Below are positions 1-9,240 of a stretch of 64,000 nt of DNA, one piece after another. The stretch covers positions 2,720 to 66,719 of the forward strand of contig NZ_QGKM01000005.1 in assembly GCF_003172875.1 (NCBI RefSeq). Direction: 5' to 3'. Origin of the DNA: Leucothrix pacifica (GTDB lineage: Bacteria; Pseudomonadota; Gammaproteobacteria; Thiotrichales; Thiotrichaceae). The notes under the pieces were generated by a model, which did no database searches, was not told where the DNA came from, and worked only from the letters and a program-made list of their open reading frames with translations. The translations under genes and the position numbers were made by a program. Position 1 is the stretch's first letter, and each line of letters opens with the position of its first letter.

Positions 1-42
1 CTGCTGGTTCTGCTGGTTCTGTTGGTTCTGCTGGTTCTGCAT
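1..42 (-). repeat. Tandem 9-nt repeat encoding Gln-Asn-Gln
   Basis: On the minus strand the codons CAG AAC CAG/CAA repeat in a 9-nt period up to the window edge, inside the VWA-TPR gene. It gives a Gln/Asn-rich tail of unknown total length. One CAA replaces CAG, so the copies are not identical. Confidence 0.85.
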
Positions 43-1416
43 TTTTTCTAATAAATCACGATTAAACTTCGCGTCCTCATGATTAGGCTGCAAGGACAGG
101 GCCTGATCGTATGCTTCGATTGCCTCTTTAATCTTGCCCGACTTAGCCAGTGCCGTGCCACGGTTATAGTGAGAATCAACAGTTTGCTGTTGCTCAAATA
201 AACCGGCGGACTCTTCATAGTCACCGTTGCGATACGCCGCTGCTGCTTTCCACTCAGGAGACTTGAACAATGCCTTGGCTGCCTCGGCATCCTGATTAAG
301 TAAGGCGCGATGCGCTTGCTGATCAGCATTCAACCACAGATCATCCCAAGTAAATGCATAGCTGTTTTGTGGCACACTAAGCAGCCCCACTAGCAGACCT
401 GAAGTCATCACCACACTAAACAAATACCCTTTTCTAAATAAAAGAGCCGCCATTGGTAGCAACAGCCACAACAGCCAGATACCTTCGTTTTGCCAGTGTT
501 CCACAGAGCGCTCAGTATTTTCTAATAGTGGAGAGTTATCGCTTTGGAAAAATTGCTGAAAACGCTCAATATCACTATCCCCAAGGCTTAAAGACTGGAA
601 GATGCCACCACCACTGTCTGCAATGTCTTGCAATGAAGACTTATTCTGTTTAACCAAAATTGGCTGGCCCTGTTGATCGCGGTATACATCATTTTGAGAT
701 AATGGGATAGTCACAGCCTCTTCACTTCCAATAGACGCGACCGATACACGATAGCCCGCTACATTGGCAGCTTCGGCGCTTCTTAACGTTCTGCTTAAAT
801 CAGCAACGCCATCAGCAATGATCAGAATATCGCCTTGAGCATAACCTGCCTGTCTTAATAGCTCGACCGACTCATCAATACCCCGATAAACCAAACTGCC
901 TTGTGCTGGCATGATGCCCGGAGATAGGTTTTTGACTTGTGCAATAATGTTCTCACGATCATCCGTCAGCGGACTTACCGCAAATGCATCACCGGCAAAC
1001 ACCACTAAGCCGGTTTGCCCTTCATTGCGCAATTGAAGCAAATCCATTAATTTGAATCGCGCACGATTCAGGCGATTAGGAGCGACATCAGCCGCCAACA
1101 TTGAGCTGGAAAGATCAAACCCCAGAACCAAACCTTGCTGCGTCTGAAAAGCGGGTAATTCGCGCTTCTGCCAACTCGGTCCGGCGAGTGCAATAATTGC
1201 TATCAATGAAGCAAGCAGCACACTGTATCTCAACCAACGGCCATCACCCTGTTGTTGACCGCTAATGACAAACGGGCGTAAACGCTCATCGATAAAGTGC
1301 TGCCAAGCCTGATTACCGACCGAGCGCTTTGCTAACCACCAAACTAACAACAAGATTACGGGGATCAGCAAAAACCAATAGGGATAAATGAAATGAAAGT
1401 CGTCTAACATACTCAT
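1..1416 (-). CDS. VWA domain plus TPR membrane protein (BatB/BatC-like), 3' end cut by window
   Basis: The reading frame is open from the ATG at 1416 to base 1 (472 codons, no stop), so the gene continues past the window. Seen: two N-terminal membrane segments (about residues 13-28 and 63-79); a von Willebrand A domain with MIDAS residues D101, S103 and S105 and a second metal-site stretch around TDD151-153; two further hydrophobic segments (about 313-348); a TPR unit (about 415-456); and a Gln/Asn tail of QNQ repeats at the edge. Family knowledge: this is the BatB-type VWA protein fused to a BatC-like TPR part, found with MoxR ATPases and thought to help assemble or protect envelope or metal complexes. 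The start is set by an ATGA overlap with the upstream VWA gene. The partner role is inferred. Confidence 0.85.
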   Translation of the reverse strand, partial: MSMLDDFHFIYPYWFLLIPVILLLVWWLAKRSVGNQAWQHFIDERLRPFVISGQQQGDGRWLRYSVLLASLIAIIALAGPSWQKRELPAFQTQQGLVLGFDLSSSMLAADVAPNRLNRARFKLMDLLQLRNEGQTGLVVFAGDAFAVSPLTDDRENIIAQVKNLSPGIMPAQGSLVYRGIDESVELLRQAGYAQGDILIIADGVADLSRTLRSAEAANVAGYRVSVASIGSEEAVTIPLSQNDVYRDQQGQPILVKQNKSSLQDIADSGGGIFQSLSLGDSDIERFQQFFQSDNSPLLENTERSVEHWQNEGIWLLWLLLPMAALLFRKGYLFSVVMTSGLLVGLLSVPQNSYAFTWDDLWLNADQQAHRALLNQDAEAAKALFKSPEWKAAAAYRNGDYEESAGLFEQQQTVDSHYNRGTALAKSGKIKEAIEAYDQALSLQPNHEDAKFNRDLLEKMQNQQNQQNQQNQQ

Positions 1417-2387
1417 TCGCTTTTCTCCCGAATCAGGATACTCAACATGCCAAGCAGGAGTGCTAAAGCTAACGGCCAGTAGAAAAGGTCAGTACGCGGA
1501 CGCCATTGTTGTTGATTCCTTTCTATCGGTTCCAGACGATCCAGTTCGTTATAAATTTCCAGGAAAGTATCCGTATCACTTGCTCTGAAATACTGCCCAT
1601 TGGTCATATCGGCAATTCTGATCAGTGTTGCTTCATCCAATCCAGAACGCTGTGGTGCAAAGAAGCCACCTCTGTTACTTTGATGTTCTGAACCAATCCC
1701 GACTGTGTAAATTTTCAAACCATTTTTAGCCGCCATTTGCGCGGCATCGTCCACAGAGACTGCTCCGGCAGTATTCTCACCATCAGTCATTAACACCAAA
1801 ATATGCTCAGAATCTGGCTGCTCATTGAGTCGCTTCAGCGCCAGACCGATTGCATCACCAATGGCGGTATTTCGTCCGGCTAACCCCAGTGCAGATTCAT
1901 CCAGTAAACGCCGCACCGTTTTACGATCAAATGTCAGCGGCGCTTGCAGATAAGCCTGATCTCCAAACAAAATCAAACCGATGCGATCACCTTCTCTACG
2001 CTCAATAAATTCACCGGCCACATATTTAGTGGCGGTCAGGCGATCCACGTTTCTATTGCCTAGCTGATAATCCGCTTCCTGCATACTCAACGAGAGATCG
2101 ACTGCCAGCATTAGATTTCGGCCACTGACCGGTAGCTGTACCAGCTCACCCACCATGACCGGACGCGCTAACCCTGCTATTAATGCACACCAAGCTATTA
2201 CCGCGCATAGCTTTGCCAGCCAGCGCCAACTACGTTTAGCTTCAAGGTTTGCGGGCTGTGGTAAATCCTGTATAAATGGCACACGCAGCGCAGCCTCAGA
2301 TTTACTAACAGTTGGCTTTAATAACCACCAAACCAAGAGCGGTAGCGGCAATAATGCAAATGACCAAATCCACTGCCACTCAAGCAT
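1413..2387 (-). CDS. VWA domain membrane protein (BatA-like)
   Basis: A 324-residue protein with membrane segments near residues 7-23 and 58-73, a VWA domain with MIDAS residues D97, S99 and S101, a TDGENT strand near residue 205 typical of the third MIDAS loop, and a C-terminal membrane segment before a short basic tail. This is the BatA/aerotolerance-type layout, with the VWA domain held outside the membrane between the N- and C-terminal anchors. It overlaps the DUF4381 gene upstream by 8 bases and the second VWA gene downstream by 4 (ATGA), so the cluster is one translationally coupled operon. Known VWA proteins of MoxR operons bind metal-dependent partners. The partner here is unknown. 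Confidence 0.85.
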   Translation of the reverse strand: MLEWQWIWSFALLPLPLLVWWLLKPTVSKSEAALRVPFIQDLPQPANLEAKRSWRWLAKLCAVIAWCALIAGLARPVMVGELVQLPVSGRNLMLAVDLSLSMQEADYQLGNRNVDRLTATKYVAGEFIERREGDRIGLILFGDQAYLQAPLTFDRKTVRRLLDESALGLAGRNTAIGDAIGLALKRLNEQPDSEHILVLMTDGENTAGAVSVDDAAQMAAKNGLKIYTVGIGSEHQSNRGGFFAPQRSGLDEATLIRIADMTNGQYFRASDTDTFLEIYNELDRLEPIERNQQQWRPRTDLFYWPLALALLLGMLSILIREKSE

Positions 2388-2865
2388 GAGTAGGACCTCG
2401 TCTGGATTGCACTTTTAACCAGCGCCGAACCAATGTCAGCAATTCCTTACGATTATAGTCAACTGATGCCTGATAAGGTGAACTAGCCAATACTTGACCG
2501 ACACCTTGTGTGAATGCCTGCGTATTCCCTTGTTTATCGAGGTAAGCCAACCACTCCTTCCCGACTAAACCGGCACTTTGCTGACGACCATCAAGATTAA
2601 TAGCGAGACGTCTTAACAGTGCTGACAATGCAGCCAACCACTCTTTTTCATCCAACTGACTATCCGCTTCCAACTCATCAACGGCTGTAACGATTTGCTG
2701 ATAGCGCTGTGATGCCTGACGAGATTTACGCCATAGCTTCCACAATGTGAATAGTACTAGCAGGACAAGAAGTGCCAGTAACCACCAACCCGGTGCTATT
2801 GGCCACCAGCTAACCTCAGTCGGCAGATGAATATCTTTTAACTGATCCAGAGGGTTCGGGTTCAT
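2380..2865 (-). CDS. DUF4381 family membrane protein
   Basis: A 161-residue protein with one strong membrane segment (about residues 26-43) after a proline-rich start containing the family-like LPTEVSWWPIAPGWW stretch. The remainder is a soluble helical domain with basic patches. The family sits between DUF58 and VWA genes in MoxR operons and has no proven biochemical role. It overlaps DUF58 upstream (ATGA, 4 bases) and the BatA-like gene downstream (8 bases). Function is inferred from context only: an inner-membrane component of the MoxR/VWA system. Confidence 0.8.
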   Translation of the reverse strand: MNPNPLDQLKDIHLPTEVSWWPIAPGWWLLALLVLLVLFTLWKLWRKSRQASQRYQQIVTAVDELEADSQLDEKEWLAALSALLRRLAINLDGRQQSAGLVGKEWLAYLDKQGNTQAFTQGVGQVLASSPYQASVDYNRKELLTLVRRWLKVQSRRGPTHA

Positions 2866-3806
2866 ACACCTGCTCCCCTGAGTTTTGCCAGACGCACCTG
2901 CTCGCTGTCAGCAGTGGATACCTCAATGAGATTAGCATGGCATTGCATAGCCAGCTGGCGCACTTGCTCTGTATGGCTCAAATCACGCTCACGATAATCT
3001 TTCCGAATACCCGCTTTTGCTGTGTTGAGTCTCAAAAACCGTAGACCATCGCTTAATTTGAGCTGAGTTTTTTCAGGTAGCTGATGCTCAAAAGGGTCAG
3101 TAATTGCAACTAAGGTCAAATTAGCGTGACGTGCTATCCGACGTAACTGCTGCTCTGCCTCAGCATCCAGACTTCTGAAATCACTCAATAAGACCACCTG
3201 ACTGCCCGGAGATAACACACGTCTTAGTCGCTGCCAAGAGTCCGCCAAACTTACGTCGGCCTTTACACTAAAGTCGGGAATAAGCATTGAATAATCTGCC
3301 AGACGTTGCAACAGTTGTAGCACCTTTGACTTACTTCTGGCGGGACGCATTTCCATGTGCTCTGACCCACTCAGTAACAGAGCACCGATGCGGTCACCAG
3401 ACAACCAGCTTTTCCATGACAATATCGCACTCAGTTCACACATCACAACTGACTTAAACTGACCACGCGTTGCAAAGAACATACTGGGCCTGAAATCACA
3501 CCACAACAATACGGGGCGTTCGCGCTCTTCTTCGAATAACTTAGTGTGAGGTTCACCAGTGCGCGCTGTCACTTTCCAATCCATACTGCGGATGTCATCA
3601 CCAGGACTGTACGGACGTGATTCGGCAAACTCCATCCCTCGGCCAAGTTGTCGTACCTGATGATTACCGGCTTGCTTTGTGGCTTTGCGGTAGCGGTTTT
3701 TTTGCATCAGCATACGGGCCGACTGCTGTTGGGATAACAAGCTATCGAGTGTGCTGAAAACCAAACCAGCACCAGATGTATCGCGTTGTTTCATCGCGGT
3801 TTTCAT
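2862..3806 (-). CDS. DUF58 domain protein
   Basis: A 314-residue soluble protein. Residues about 55-85 carry the DUF58 signature (E-F-x-x-x-R-x-Y-x-x-G-D-D-x-R-x-M-D-W, then a K-x-T-A-R-T stretch). The C-terminal two thirds resemble a degenerate VWA fold, with a VVLLSDF strand where the MIDAS third loop lies. Such proteins are encoded next to MoxR ATPases and are thought to be their adaptors or clients. It begins 3 bases after the moxR stop and overlaps the DUF4381 gene. Family assignment is firm; the role is inferred. Confidence 0.85.
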   Translation of the reverse strand: MKTAMKQRDTSGAGLVFSTLDSLLSQQQSARMLMQKNRYRKATKQAGNHQVRQLGRGMEFAESRPYSPGDDIRSMDWKVTARTGEPHTKLFEEERERPVLLWCDFRPSMFFATRGQFKSVVMCELSAILSWKSWLSGDRIGALLLSGSEHMEMRPARSKSKVLQLLQRLADYSMLIPDFSVKADVSLADSWQRLRRVLSPGSQVVLLSDFRSLDAEAEQQLRRIARHANLTLVAITDPFEHQLPEKTQLKLSDGLRFLRLNTAKAGIRKDYRERDLSHTEQVRQLAMQCHANLIEVSTADSEQVRLAKLRGAGV

Positions 3807-3809
3807 GAC

Positions 3810-4799
3810 TTAAGGAACGGCAACCAAGCTTAATAATGTGTCGATTACTTCATCACTGGTTTTACCGCTTGCTTCACCTTCAAAGCTCAGCAAAATACGA
3901 TGTCTCAATACATCGTGAGCAATACTCTGCACATCATCCGGTCCGACGTAGTCACGCCCATTGAGCCAAGCATGCGCTCTGGCGCACCGGTCTAATGCCA
4001 TGGTTGCACGAGGGCTGGCACCAAAAGCGATGATTCCAGCAAGCTCCTCGCTATACGCTTCGGGCTGACGCGTTGCCATCACCAGCTGTAGCAGATATTC
4101 CTCGACACTATCAGCCATGTAAAGCTGCATTACTTGCTGACGCGCTTCGCTTATATCCTGCTTTGTGATGTGTATCTCAGGTGCATGTGTGGTCTTTTGA
4201 ATATCATCTAATGCTTCCGCTCGATTCAGATGGAGGATTTGCTTTTCCGCTTCAAGATTTGGATACCCTACTCTGACATGCATGAGGAAACGATCCAGCT
4301 GGGCTTCTGGTAAATGATAGGTTCCTTCTTGCTCGATAGGATTTTGAGTAGCCATCACCATGAATGGTTCAGCTAATTTATAAGTGACTCCGGCAACGGT
4401 TATTTGACGCTCAGCCATCGCCTCGAGCAGTGCGGACTGTACCTTTGCAGGGGCACGGTTAATTTCATCAGCTAACACCAAGTTATGAAACAACGGCCCT
4501 TTTCTAAATTCAAACTCGCCTGTTTGCGGCTGGAATATTTCTGTACCTGTTATATCTGCCGGCAATAAGTCTGGTGTGAACTGCACTCGATGGAAATCCC
4601 CTTCAACAGCCTCACTTAATACTTGGATAGCCCTAGTCTTTGCCAAACCAGGCGCACCTTCAACAAGTAAATGACCATCGGCGAGCATCGCCACTAATAA
4701 GCGATTTACCAAATCACTTTGGCCAATAATTTTGCCACTCACATATTGCTGAAGCTTGTCAAAACGTTGTTTCTGCTGCATGCTGCCTGTCCAATTCAT
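3810..4799 (-). CDS. MoxR family AAA+ ATPase
   Basis: A 329-residue AAA+ ATPase: Walker A EGAPGLAKT (residues about 47-55), Walker B ending LADE at 109-112, sensor 1 Asn in ATQNP (about 150-154), and the C-terminal AAA lid. MoxR ATPases act as chaperones that insert metals or assemble protein complexes, often with VWA partners. Here it is the first gene of a five-gene operon (moxR, DUF58, DUF4381, VWA, VWA-TPR), the usual order in gammaproteobacteria. It is divergent from bolA, with 88 bases between the starts. The ATPase family is certain; the complex it serves is not known. Confidence 0.92.
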   Translation of the reverse strand: MNWTGSMQQKQRFDKLQQYVSGKIIGQSDLVNRLLVAMLADGHLLVEGAPGLAKTRAIQVLSEAVEGDFHRVQFTPDLLPADITGTEIFQPQTGEFEFRKGPLFHNLVLADEINRAPAKVQSALLEAMAERQITVAGVTYKLAEPFMVMATQNPIEQEGTYHLPEAQLDRFLMHVRVGYPNLEAEKQILHLNRAEALDDIQKTTHAPEIHITKQDISEARQQVMQLYMADSVEEYLLQLVMATRQPEAYSEELAGIIAFGASPRATMALDRCARAHAWLNGRDYVGPDDVQSIAHDVLRHRILLSFEGEASGKTSDEVIDTLLSLVAVP

Positions 4800-4887
4800 T
4801 ATTAATTGTAGTTTGGGTTTCCGCTAGATATGGTAGCAGACTCGCCCGAATTCAAGGTAATTTCTGATCGTTAAGGATTCTTAATTC

Positions 4888-5196
4888 ATGACCATTCAAT
4901 CTATTATTGAGCAAAAGCTAGAGCAAACCTTTTCACCTGATTACTTAGAAGTAGTCAACGAGAGTTATATGCACAATGTTCCGGAAGGTTCTGAGTCGCA
5001 TTTTAAAGTAACCGTTGTATCGGCTGAGTTTGAGGGACAACGCTTAATAGGTCGTCATCGTATGGTTAATAAGACTCTGAGTGAGGAGCTACAAACGATT
5101 CATGCGCTGGCGATACATACACTGACCCCAGACGAATACTTTGAAAAAGCTGGCAAAGTTCCAGAGTCACCGGAGTGCCTGGGTGGCGGTAAATAA
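4888..5196 (+). CDS. bolA: BolA family transcription/Fe-S regulator
   Basis: A 102-residue protein with the BolA fold and close similarity along its length to E. coli BolA: the [13 protein letters not shown] stretch, SESHFKV, and the RHRMVNKTL segment, which carries the conserved Arg-His. Known role: a helix-turn-helix-like class II KH fold that binds DNA and, together with monothiol glutaredoxins, Fe-S clusters; it affects morphology and stress responses. A conserved Cys (CLGGG) lies near the C-terminus. It is divergent from moxR and followed 80 bases later by rdgC, which has its own promoter. Confidence 0.9.
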   Translation: MTIQSIIEQKLEQTFSPDYLEVVNESYMHNVPEGSESHFKVTVVSAEFEGQRLIGRHRMVNKTLSEELQTIHALAIHTLTPDEYFEKAGKVPESPECLGGGK

Positions 5197-5215
5197 TAAA
5201 TTTAAACACACCGCT

Positions 5216-5244
5216 TTGTGCCACTGAATCAATTGGTGCATAAT
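5216..5244 (+). promoter_or_regulatory. Predicted sigma70 promoter of rdgC
   Basis: TTGTGC at 5216-5221 and CATAAT at 5239-5244 with a 17-base spacer lie 32 bases before the rdgC start. The match is four of six at -35 and five of six at -10, with TG directly before the -10. Confidence 0.55.
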
Positions 5245-5276
5245 CTCGCCTCTTTTTCCCAGCTAAAATAAATATT

Positions 5277-6167
5277 ATGTGGTTTAAAAATCTCTACCTG
5301 TATCAGTTCGAAAAAGAATTCAAGCAAGATGCAGACTCGCTACACGAAGCATTAAGTGCTAAGCCATTTGTTGAATGTTCAGCGACACAACGTGAAAGCA
5401 TGGGCTGGGTTCCGCCTCTTGGCAAAAACTCGCAAGCCTATACTCACTCTGTCAATAACTTTGTATTGCTAACAATGGCACGACAAGAGCGCCTGCTGCC
5501 GGCATCTGTCGTTAAGGAAGAGTTGGATGAGCGCGTTACAGAATTACAAGAACGCGAGAATCGTCGTGTTGGCGCCAAAGAGAAAAAGGAACTACGCGAA
5601 AGAATCGAAGATGAACTACTGCCTCGCGCATTCACACGCACTCAAAAGCTTGATGCCTGGATTGACTTAAAAGGTGGTTGGCTAGTCATCAATACACCAT
5701 CAGCTACTCGCGCAGAAGCCTTTAGTACGCTACTGAGAAAGACAATTGGTAGCCTTCCGGTTGTTCCACCAAAGTCCGAGGCTGTTAGTCCTATTCTGAC
5801 TCAGTGGCTAACAGAATATCAATCCCCGGAGCCGTTTGAGATTGGCGATGAAACTGAACTAAAAGGTTCTGGTGAAGATCAGGGTATCGCAGCCTTTAGG
5901 AAGCACGAGTTAGGTACCGATGAAGTAAAGAGCAACCTACAATCTGGTAAAGTAGTTTCTAAATTAGCACTCGTCTGGGATAAAAAAATAAGCTTTGTGG
6001 TTGCAGATGATCTCATCATCAAAAAGCTTAAATTCCTCGATGTTTTGGATGAGCAAATGAATGAACAGGATCCTCAATCGCACGAGGAAAGAGTTGATAT
6101 TGAGTTTACTCTGATGACTGGCGAAGTATCTAAACTAATTCCTGATCTGATTAAAGAGCTGACTTAA
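5277..6167 (+). CDS. rdgC: Recombination-associated protein RdgC
   Basis: A 296-residue protein (E. coli about 303). It begins with the typical MWFKNLYLYQF and keeps the family segments PxxxxQRESMGWVPPLG and VDxKGGWLxIxTPS (here LKGGWLVINTPS). RdgC forms a ring-shaped dimer that binds double-stranded DNA without sequence preference and limits RecA-driven recombination. It is a single gene with its own predicted promoter and a strong bidirectional terminator after it. No odd residues were noted. Confidence 0.92.
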   Translation: MWFKNLYLYQFEKEFKQDADSLHEALSAKPFVECSATQRESMGWVPPLGKNSQAYTHSVNNFVLLTMARQERLLPASVVKEELDERVTELQERENRRVGAKEKKELRERIEDELLPRAFTRTQKLDAWIDLKGGWLVINTPSATRAEAFSTLLRKTIGSLPVVPPKSEAVSPILTQWLTEYQSPEPFEIGDETELKGSGEDQGIAAFRKHELGTDEVKSNLQSGKVVSKLALVWDKKISFVVADDLIIKKLKFLDVLDEQMNEQDPQSHEERVDIEFTLMTGEVSKLIPDLIKELT

Positions 6168-6185
6168 GTTCGTTTAGACACATAG

Positions 6186-6219
6186 AAAAGCCCGGATACA
6201 CTCAGTGTTCCGGGCTTTT
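6186..6219. terminator. Bidirectional intrinsic terminator, rdgC / bioB
   Basis: AAAAGCCCGG, a loop region with an inner ACAC/GTGT pairing, then CCGGGCTTTT. GC-rich stem with A-run on one side and T-run on the other, between convergent rdgC (+) and bioB (-). Confidence 0.9.
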
Positions 6220-6246
6220 CAGTCTTAGCGAATAGCTGAAGTAATT

Positions 6247-7287
6247 TTATGCGGTAGCAGATACCTTTTCTTCAACTGCGACTTTGATATGATCCAGCGA
6301 TGAGACATCCACCTCTTCCTCATTAGTCACTTCAAACTTAGCTTTCTCAGGTTGCATACCTAACTTTGCTAACAAGGCCTTGTCTTTATCTTCCTCAGGG
6401 TTCTCAGTAGTTAGCAGACGGTCTCCATAGAACATGGAGTTGGCACCTGCAAAGAAACACATCGCCTGAGTCTGTTCATTCATTTCAGTACGACCTGCTG
6501 ATAAACGCACATATGACTTTGGCATCAGAATTCTTGCTACAGCGACAGTTCTAATGAACTCAAAAGCATCCAGTTTATCGATACCATCCAGAGGCGTACC
6601 TTTCACCTGAACAAGGTCATTGATCGGTACTGAACCCGGATGTTCAGGCAAGTTAGCTAACTCTTGCAATAAGCGAGCACGGTCGTAGCGGGTCTCACCC
6701 ATACCTAAAATACCACCCGAACAGACATTGATACCTGCATCACGAACATGTTGAATCGTATCGATACGATCTTGGTAGGTGCGAGTTGTGATGACTTCAC
6801 CATAGAACTCAGGAGATGTGTCCAGATTATGATTATAGTAGTCCAAACCTGCTTCATTGAGCCTTTTGGCTTGCTGCTCTGTCAACATGCCGAGGGTCAC
6901 ACATGTCTCCATACCCATTGCTTTGACTTCCGTGACCATATCAATCACTTTGTCCAAGCTTTTGTCAGTAGGGTTACGCCATGCGGCGCCCATACAGAAA
7001 CGTGTGGAGCCATTTGCTTTTGCTTCAGCGGCAGCCTTTTTTACAGCCTGCAATTCCAATAGACGCTCACGCTCTAAGCCAGTATCGTTAATGGCACTTT
7101 GAGAACAGTAAGAACAATCTTCCGGGCATGCACCTGTTTTGATACTCAACAAAGTACTCATTTGTATTTCATTGACATTGAAGTTTTCACGATGCAATTG
7201 ATGTGCACGGAACAACAGATCATTAAATGGAAGCTCGAATAAAGCTTCAACTTCTTCTACCAACCAATCATTACGTAATTCGTTCAT
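6247..7287 (-). CDS. bioB: Biotin synthase
   Basis: A 346-residue radical SAM enzyme that inserts sulfur into dethiobiotin, the last step of biotin synthesis. Seen: the Fe4S4 cysteines C54, C58 and C61 in CPEDCSYC, and downstream family segments [11 protein letters not shown] and the YVRLSAGR stretch. The start is the ATG at 7287, preceded by AAGGGA and overlapping the stop of the upstream membrane-protein gene (ATGA). A longer frame reaching 7317 has no support. The other bio genes are not in the window. The C-terminal tail is long and acidic. Confidence 0.95.
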   Translation of the reverse strand: MNELRNDWLVEEVEALFELPFNDLLFRAHQLHRENFNVNEIQMSTLLSIKTGACPEDCSYCSQSAINDTGLERERLLELQAVKKAAAEAKANGSTRFCMGAAWRNPTDKSLDKVIDMVTEVKAMGMETCVTLGMLTEQQAKRLNEAGLDYYNHNLDTSPEFYGEVITTRTYQDRIDTIQHVRDAGINVCSGGILGMGETRYDRARLLQELANLPEHPGSVPINDLVQVKGTPLDGIDKLDAFEFIRTVAVARILMPKSYVRLSAGRTEMNEQTQAMCFFAGANSMFYGDRLLTTENPEEDKDKALLAKLGMQPEKAKFEVTNEEEVDVSSLDHIKVAVEEKVSATA

Positions 7288-7667
7288 TCTTTTCCCTTGT
7301 AGTGAACATCTTCCCACACTTCGTTATTAATTTTCCGTAACAGAAAAAAAGATAATATTACCATAACCACAGCGTAAATCGCCCACAACAACACCCAGTT
7401 ATTTCTCAGAAAGCCATCTGGCGCAAAGGTTAGCAAGGGCACTAGTAAGCCGGCCATTGCATAGTAGTAGTAGGCCGCAATTTGAGTGTAGTACCCCACA
7501 CGCTTGTTCGGATGGTGACGGTAAATAGCATAGACAAGAATCGACGCACCAAACCAAAGTACGAAAAATGGAGGGAAAGAAACAGCAATCAGATTTCCGA
7601 AGGTAAACATTCTTGCTGATTTTTTAGATTTATCGGCGGGCTCTATCTTGTCAACAATGACATCCAT
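7284..7667 (-). CDS. Small membrane protein of unknown function, coupled to bioB
   Basis: A 127-residue protein not assigned to a named family. It has an N-terminal charged stretch (about 20 residues), then three hydrophobic segments (about 24-48, 63-81, 91-109), and a polar tail. A Tyr-rich stretch ([10 protein letters not shown]) lies in the second segment. Its TGA overlaps the bioB ATG, so the two are probably co-translated. An inner-membrane location is inferred. Biotin-related transport or stabilisation is possible from context only. Confidence 0.75.
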   Translation of the reverse strand: MDVIVDKIEPADKSKKSARMFTFGNLIAVSFPPFFVLWFGASILVYAIYRHHPNKRVGYYTQIAAYYYYAMAGLLVPLLTFAPDGFLRNNWVLLWAIYAVVMVILSFFLLRKINNEVWEDVHYKGKE

Positions 7668-7701
7668 GATGCATTACACCTATGAAGACTTACAAAAGGT
7701 C

Positions 7702-7710
7702 AGTATGACA
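7702..7710 (-). promoter_or_regulatory. Possible extended -10 promoter for the membrane protein-bioB operon
   Basis: On the minus strand TGT then CATACT (TGn plus a five-of-six -10) lies about 35 bases before the start at 7667. No good -35 element is seen. Confidence 0.3.
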
Positions 7711-7743
7711 TAGCAGATGATTTGATACTCAAATAGCAGGCAT

Positions 7744-7774
7744 AAAAAAAGCTGAGATATACTCAGCTTTTTTT
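7744..7774. terminator. Intrinsic terminator after rplQ
   Basis: Seven A, then GCTGAG, ATATA, CTCAGC and seven T. It works on either strand and ends the alpha operon 18 bases after the rplQ stop. Confidence 0.88.
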
Positions 7775-7791
7775 AACACGTCAGTAAAGAA

Positions 7792-8163
7792 TTATGCAGC
7801 TTCTTCCGGACGGTCAACAAACTCAATGTAAGCCATTGGTGCGTTGTCACCAGCACGATAACCGCACTTGATGATACGCAAGTAGCCACCAGGGCGATCC
7901 TGATAACGCTGACCTAATTCATTGAATAAAATACCTGTTGTTTCCTTGTCACGAAGACGAGCAAACACGATACGACGGTTATGTACTGAATCAACTTTAG
8001 CACGAGTCACTAGTGGCTCAACCACACGACGAAGCTCTTTAGCTTTAGCTACAGTAGTCTTGATAGCTCCATGCAGGATGACTGCATTAGAAAGACTCTG
8101 AAGTGTCGCCTTACGATGGCTACTGTTACGGCTCAATTGACGGCCAATATTACGATGACGCAT
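7792..8163 (-). CDS. rplQ: 50S ribosomal protein L17
   Basis: A 123-residue protein (E. coli 127) beginning [17 protein letters not shown], the hallmark L17 start, with the [12 protein letters not shown] and GGYxRIIKxGYRxGDxAPMAYIE family segments. It is a structural protein of the large subunit near the exit tunnel. Last gene of the alpha cluster, after rpoA, followed by an intrinsic terminator. Confidence 0.97.
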   Translation of the reverse strand: MRHRNIGRQLSRNSSHRKATLQSLSNAVILHGAIKTTVAKAKELRRVVEPLVTRAKVDSVHNRRIVFARLRDKETTGILFNELGQRYQDRPGGYLRIIKCGYRAGDNAPMAYIEFVDRPEEAA

Positions 8164-8208
8164 TTTCTACATCCTTACCTAAATTCTAATCTATGCCAAT
8201 CGGCAGAA

Positions 8209-9189
8209 TTATTTATCGATGGTCGATGGCGGCCAGTTCTCTAATCTTGCACCTAGTGTAAGACCGTGTGACGCCAATACATCTTTGATTTCAGTCAAAG
8301 ATTTCTTACCAAGATTTGGAGTTTTCAACAGTTCGTTCTCTGTCTTCTGTACCAAATCACCGATGTAATAAACTTGTTCTGCCTTCAGGCAGTTCGCAGA
8401 ACGAACAGTAAGCTCTAAGTCATCAACTGGTCTTAACAGAACAGGGTCAACTTCTGGCTCAGGCTCTTCTACAGGCTCTTGCTCTACGATTGTCAGATCG
8501 AAGAAGACAGCTAATTGCTCATGAAGAATTGTCGCTGCGCGACTAATTGCTTCTTGTGGACCAACTGAACCATCAGTTTCAAGCTCGATGATCAGCTTAT
8601 CCATATCTGTACGCTGTTCAACGCGCGCACTATCAACTGTGTATGCGACACGAACCACTGGGCTGAAACTAGAATCAAGCACTAAGGTACCCAATGGTAG
8701 CTCTTCAGCATCTGGCCCACGACGAACACTAGCTGGCTGATAACCACGACCACGTGCGATAGTGATGCTCATTTCAAGCTCAACATCAGATGTGATGGTT
8801 GCGATAACGTGATCAGGGTCAATTAACTCGACGTCATGATCAAGACGAATATCAGCAGCAGTTACAGTGCCAGGACCAGATTTGCGTAGATCCAAAGTAA
8901 CACTATCTTTCTCATTCAGACGTACAGCAAGACCTTTAAGATTCAATAGAATCTCAACAACATCTTCCTTAACACCTTCTATAGCAGTGTACTCGTGATC
9001 AACACCGCTGATCTTAACTTCTGTAACGGCACAACCAGAGATAGACGATAGAAGTATTCTACGCAGAGCATTACCAAGAGTGTGACCAAAGCCGCGTTCA
9101 AGCGGCTCCAGTACTATCTTAGATGTCCGGCCATTGACTTCACTAACCTGAATGTTACGAGGCTTTAGTAAATCTGTTGCAGTAGACAC
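8209..9189 (-). CDS. rpoA: RNA polymerase alpha subunit
   Basis: A 326-residue protein (E. coli 329). The N-terminal dimerisation domain (about 1-230) has [17 protein letters not shown]. The linker is acidic and proline-rich ([10 protein letters not shown]). The C-terminal domain (about 245-326) carries [12 protein letters not shown], which includes the Arg that contacts UP-element DNA in E. coli, and [10 protein letters not shown]. It nucleates polymerase assembly and binds activators and UP elements. It lies between rpsD and rplQ, as usual. Confidence 0.98.
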   Translation of the reverse strand: MSTATDLLKPRNIQVSEVNGRTSKIVLEPLERGFGHTLGNALRRILLSSISGCAVTEVKISGVDHEYTAIEGVKEDVVEILLNLKGLAVRLNEKDSVTLDLRKSGPGTVTAADIRLDHDVELIDPDHVIATITSDVELEMSITIARGRGYQPASVRRGPDAEELPLGTLVLDSSFSPVVRVAYTVDSARVEQRTDMDKLIIELETDGSVGPQEAISRAATILHEQLAVFFDLTIVEQEPVEEPEPEVDPVLLRPVDDLELTVRSANCLKAEQVYYIGDLVQKTENELLKTPNLGKKSLTEIKDVLASHGLTLGARLENWPPSTIDK

Positions 9190-9240
9190 TATAACAATCC
9201 CTCAAAAATAACTAAATAATGAAACTGAATAAACAGCTTA

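Noticed and set aside
48-329. A 93-codon frame near the window start
   Set aside because: It overlaps the VWA-TPR reading frame in another register, which is continuous and carries real domains.
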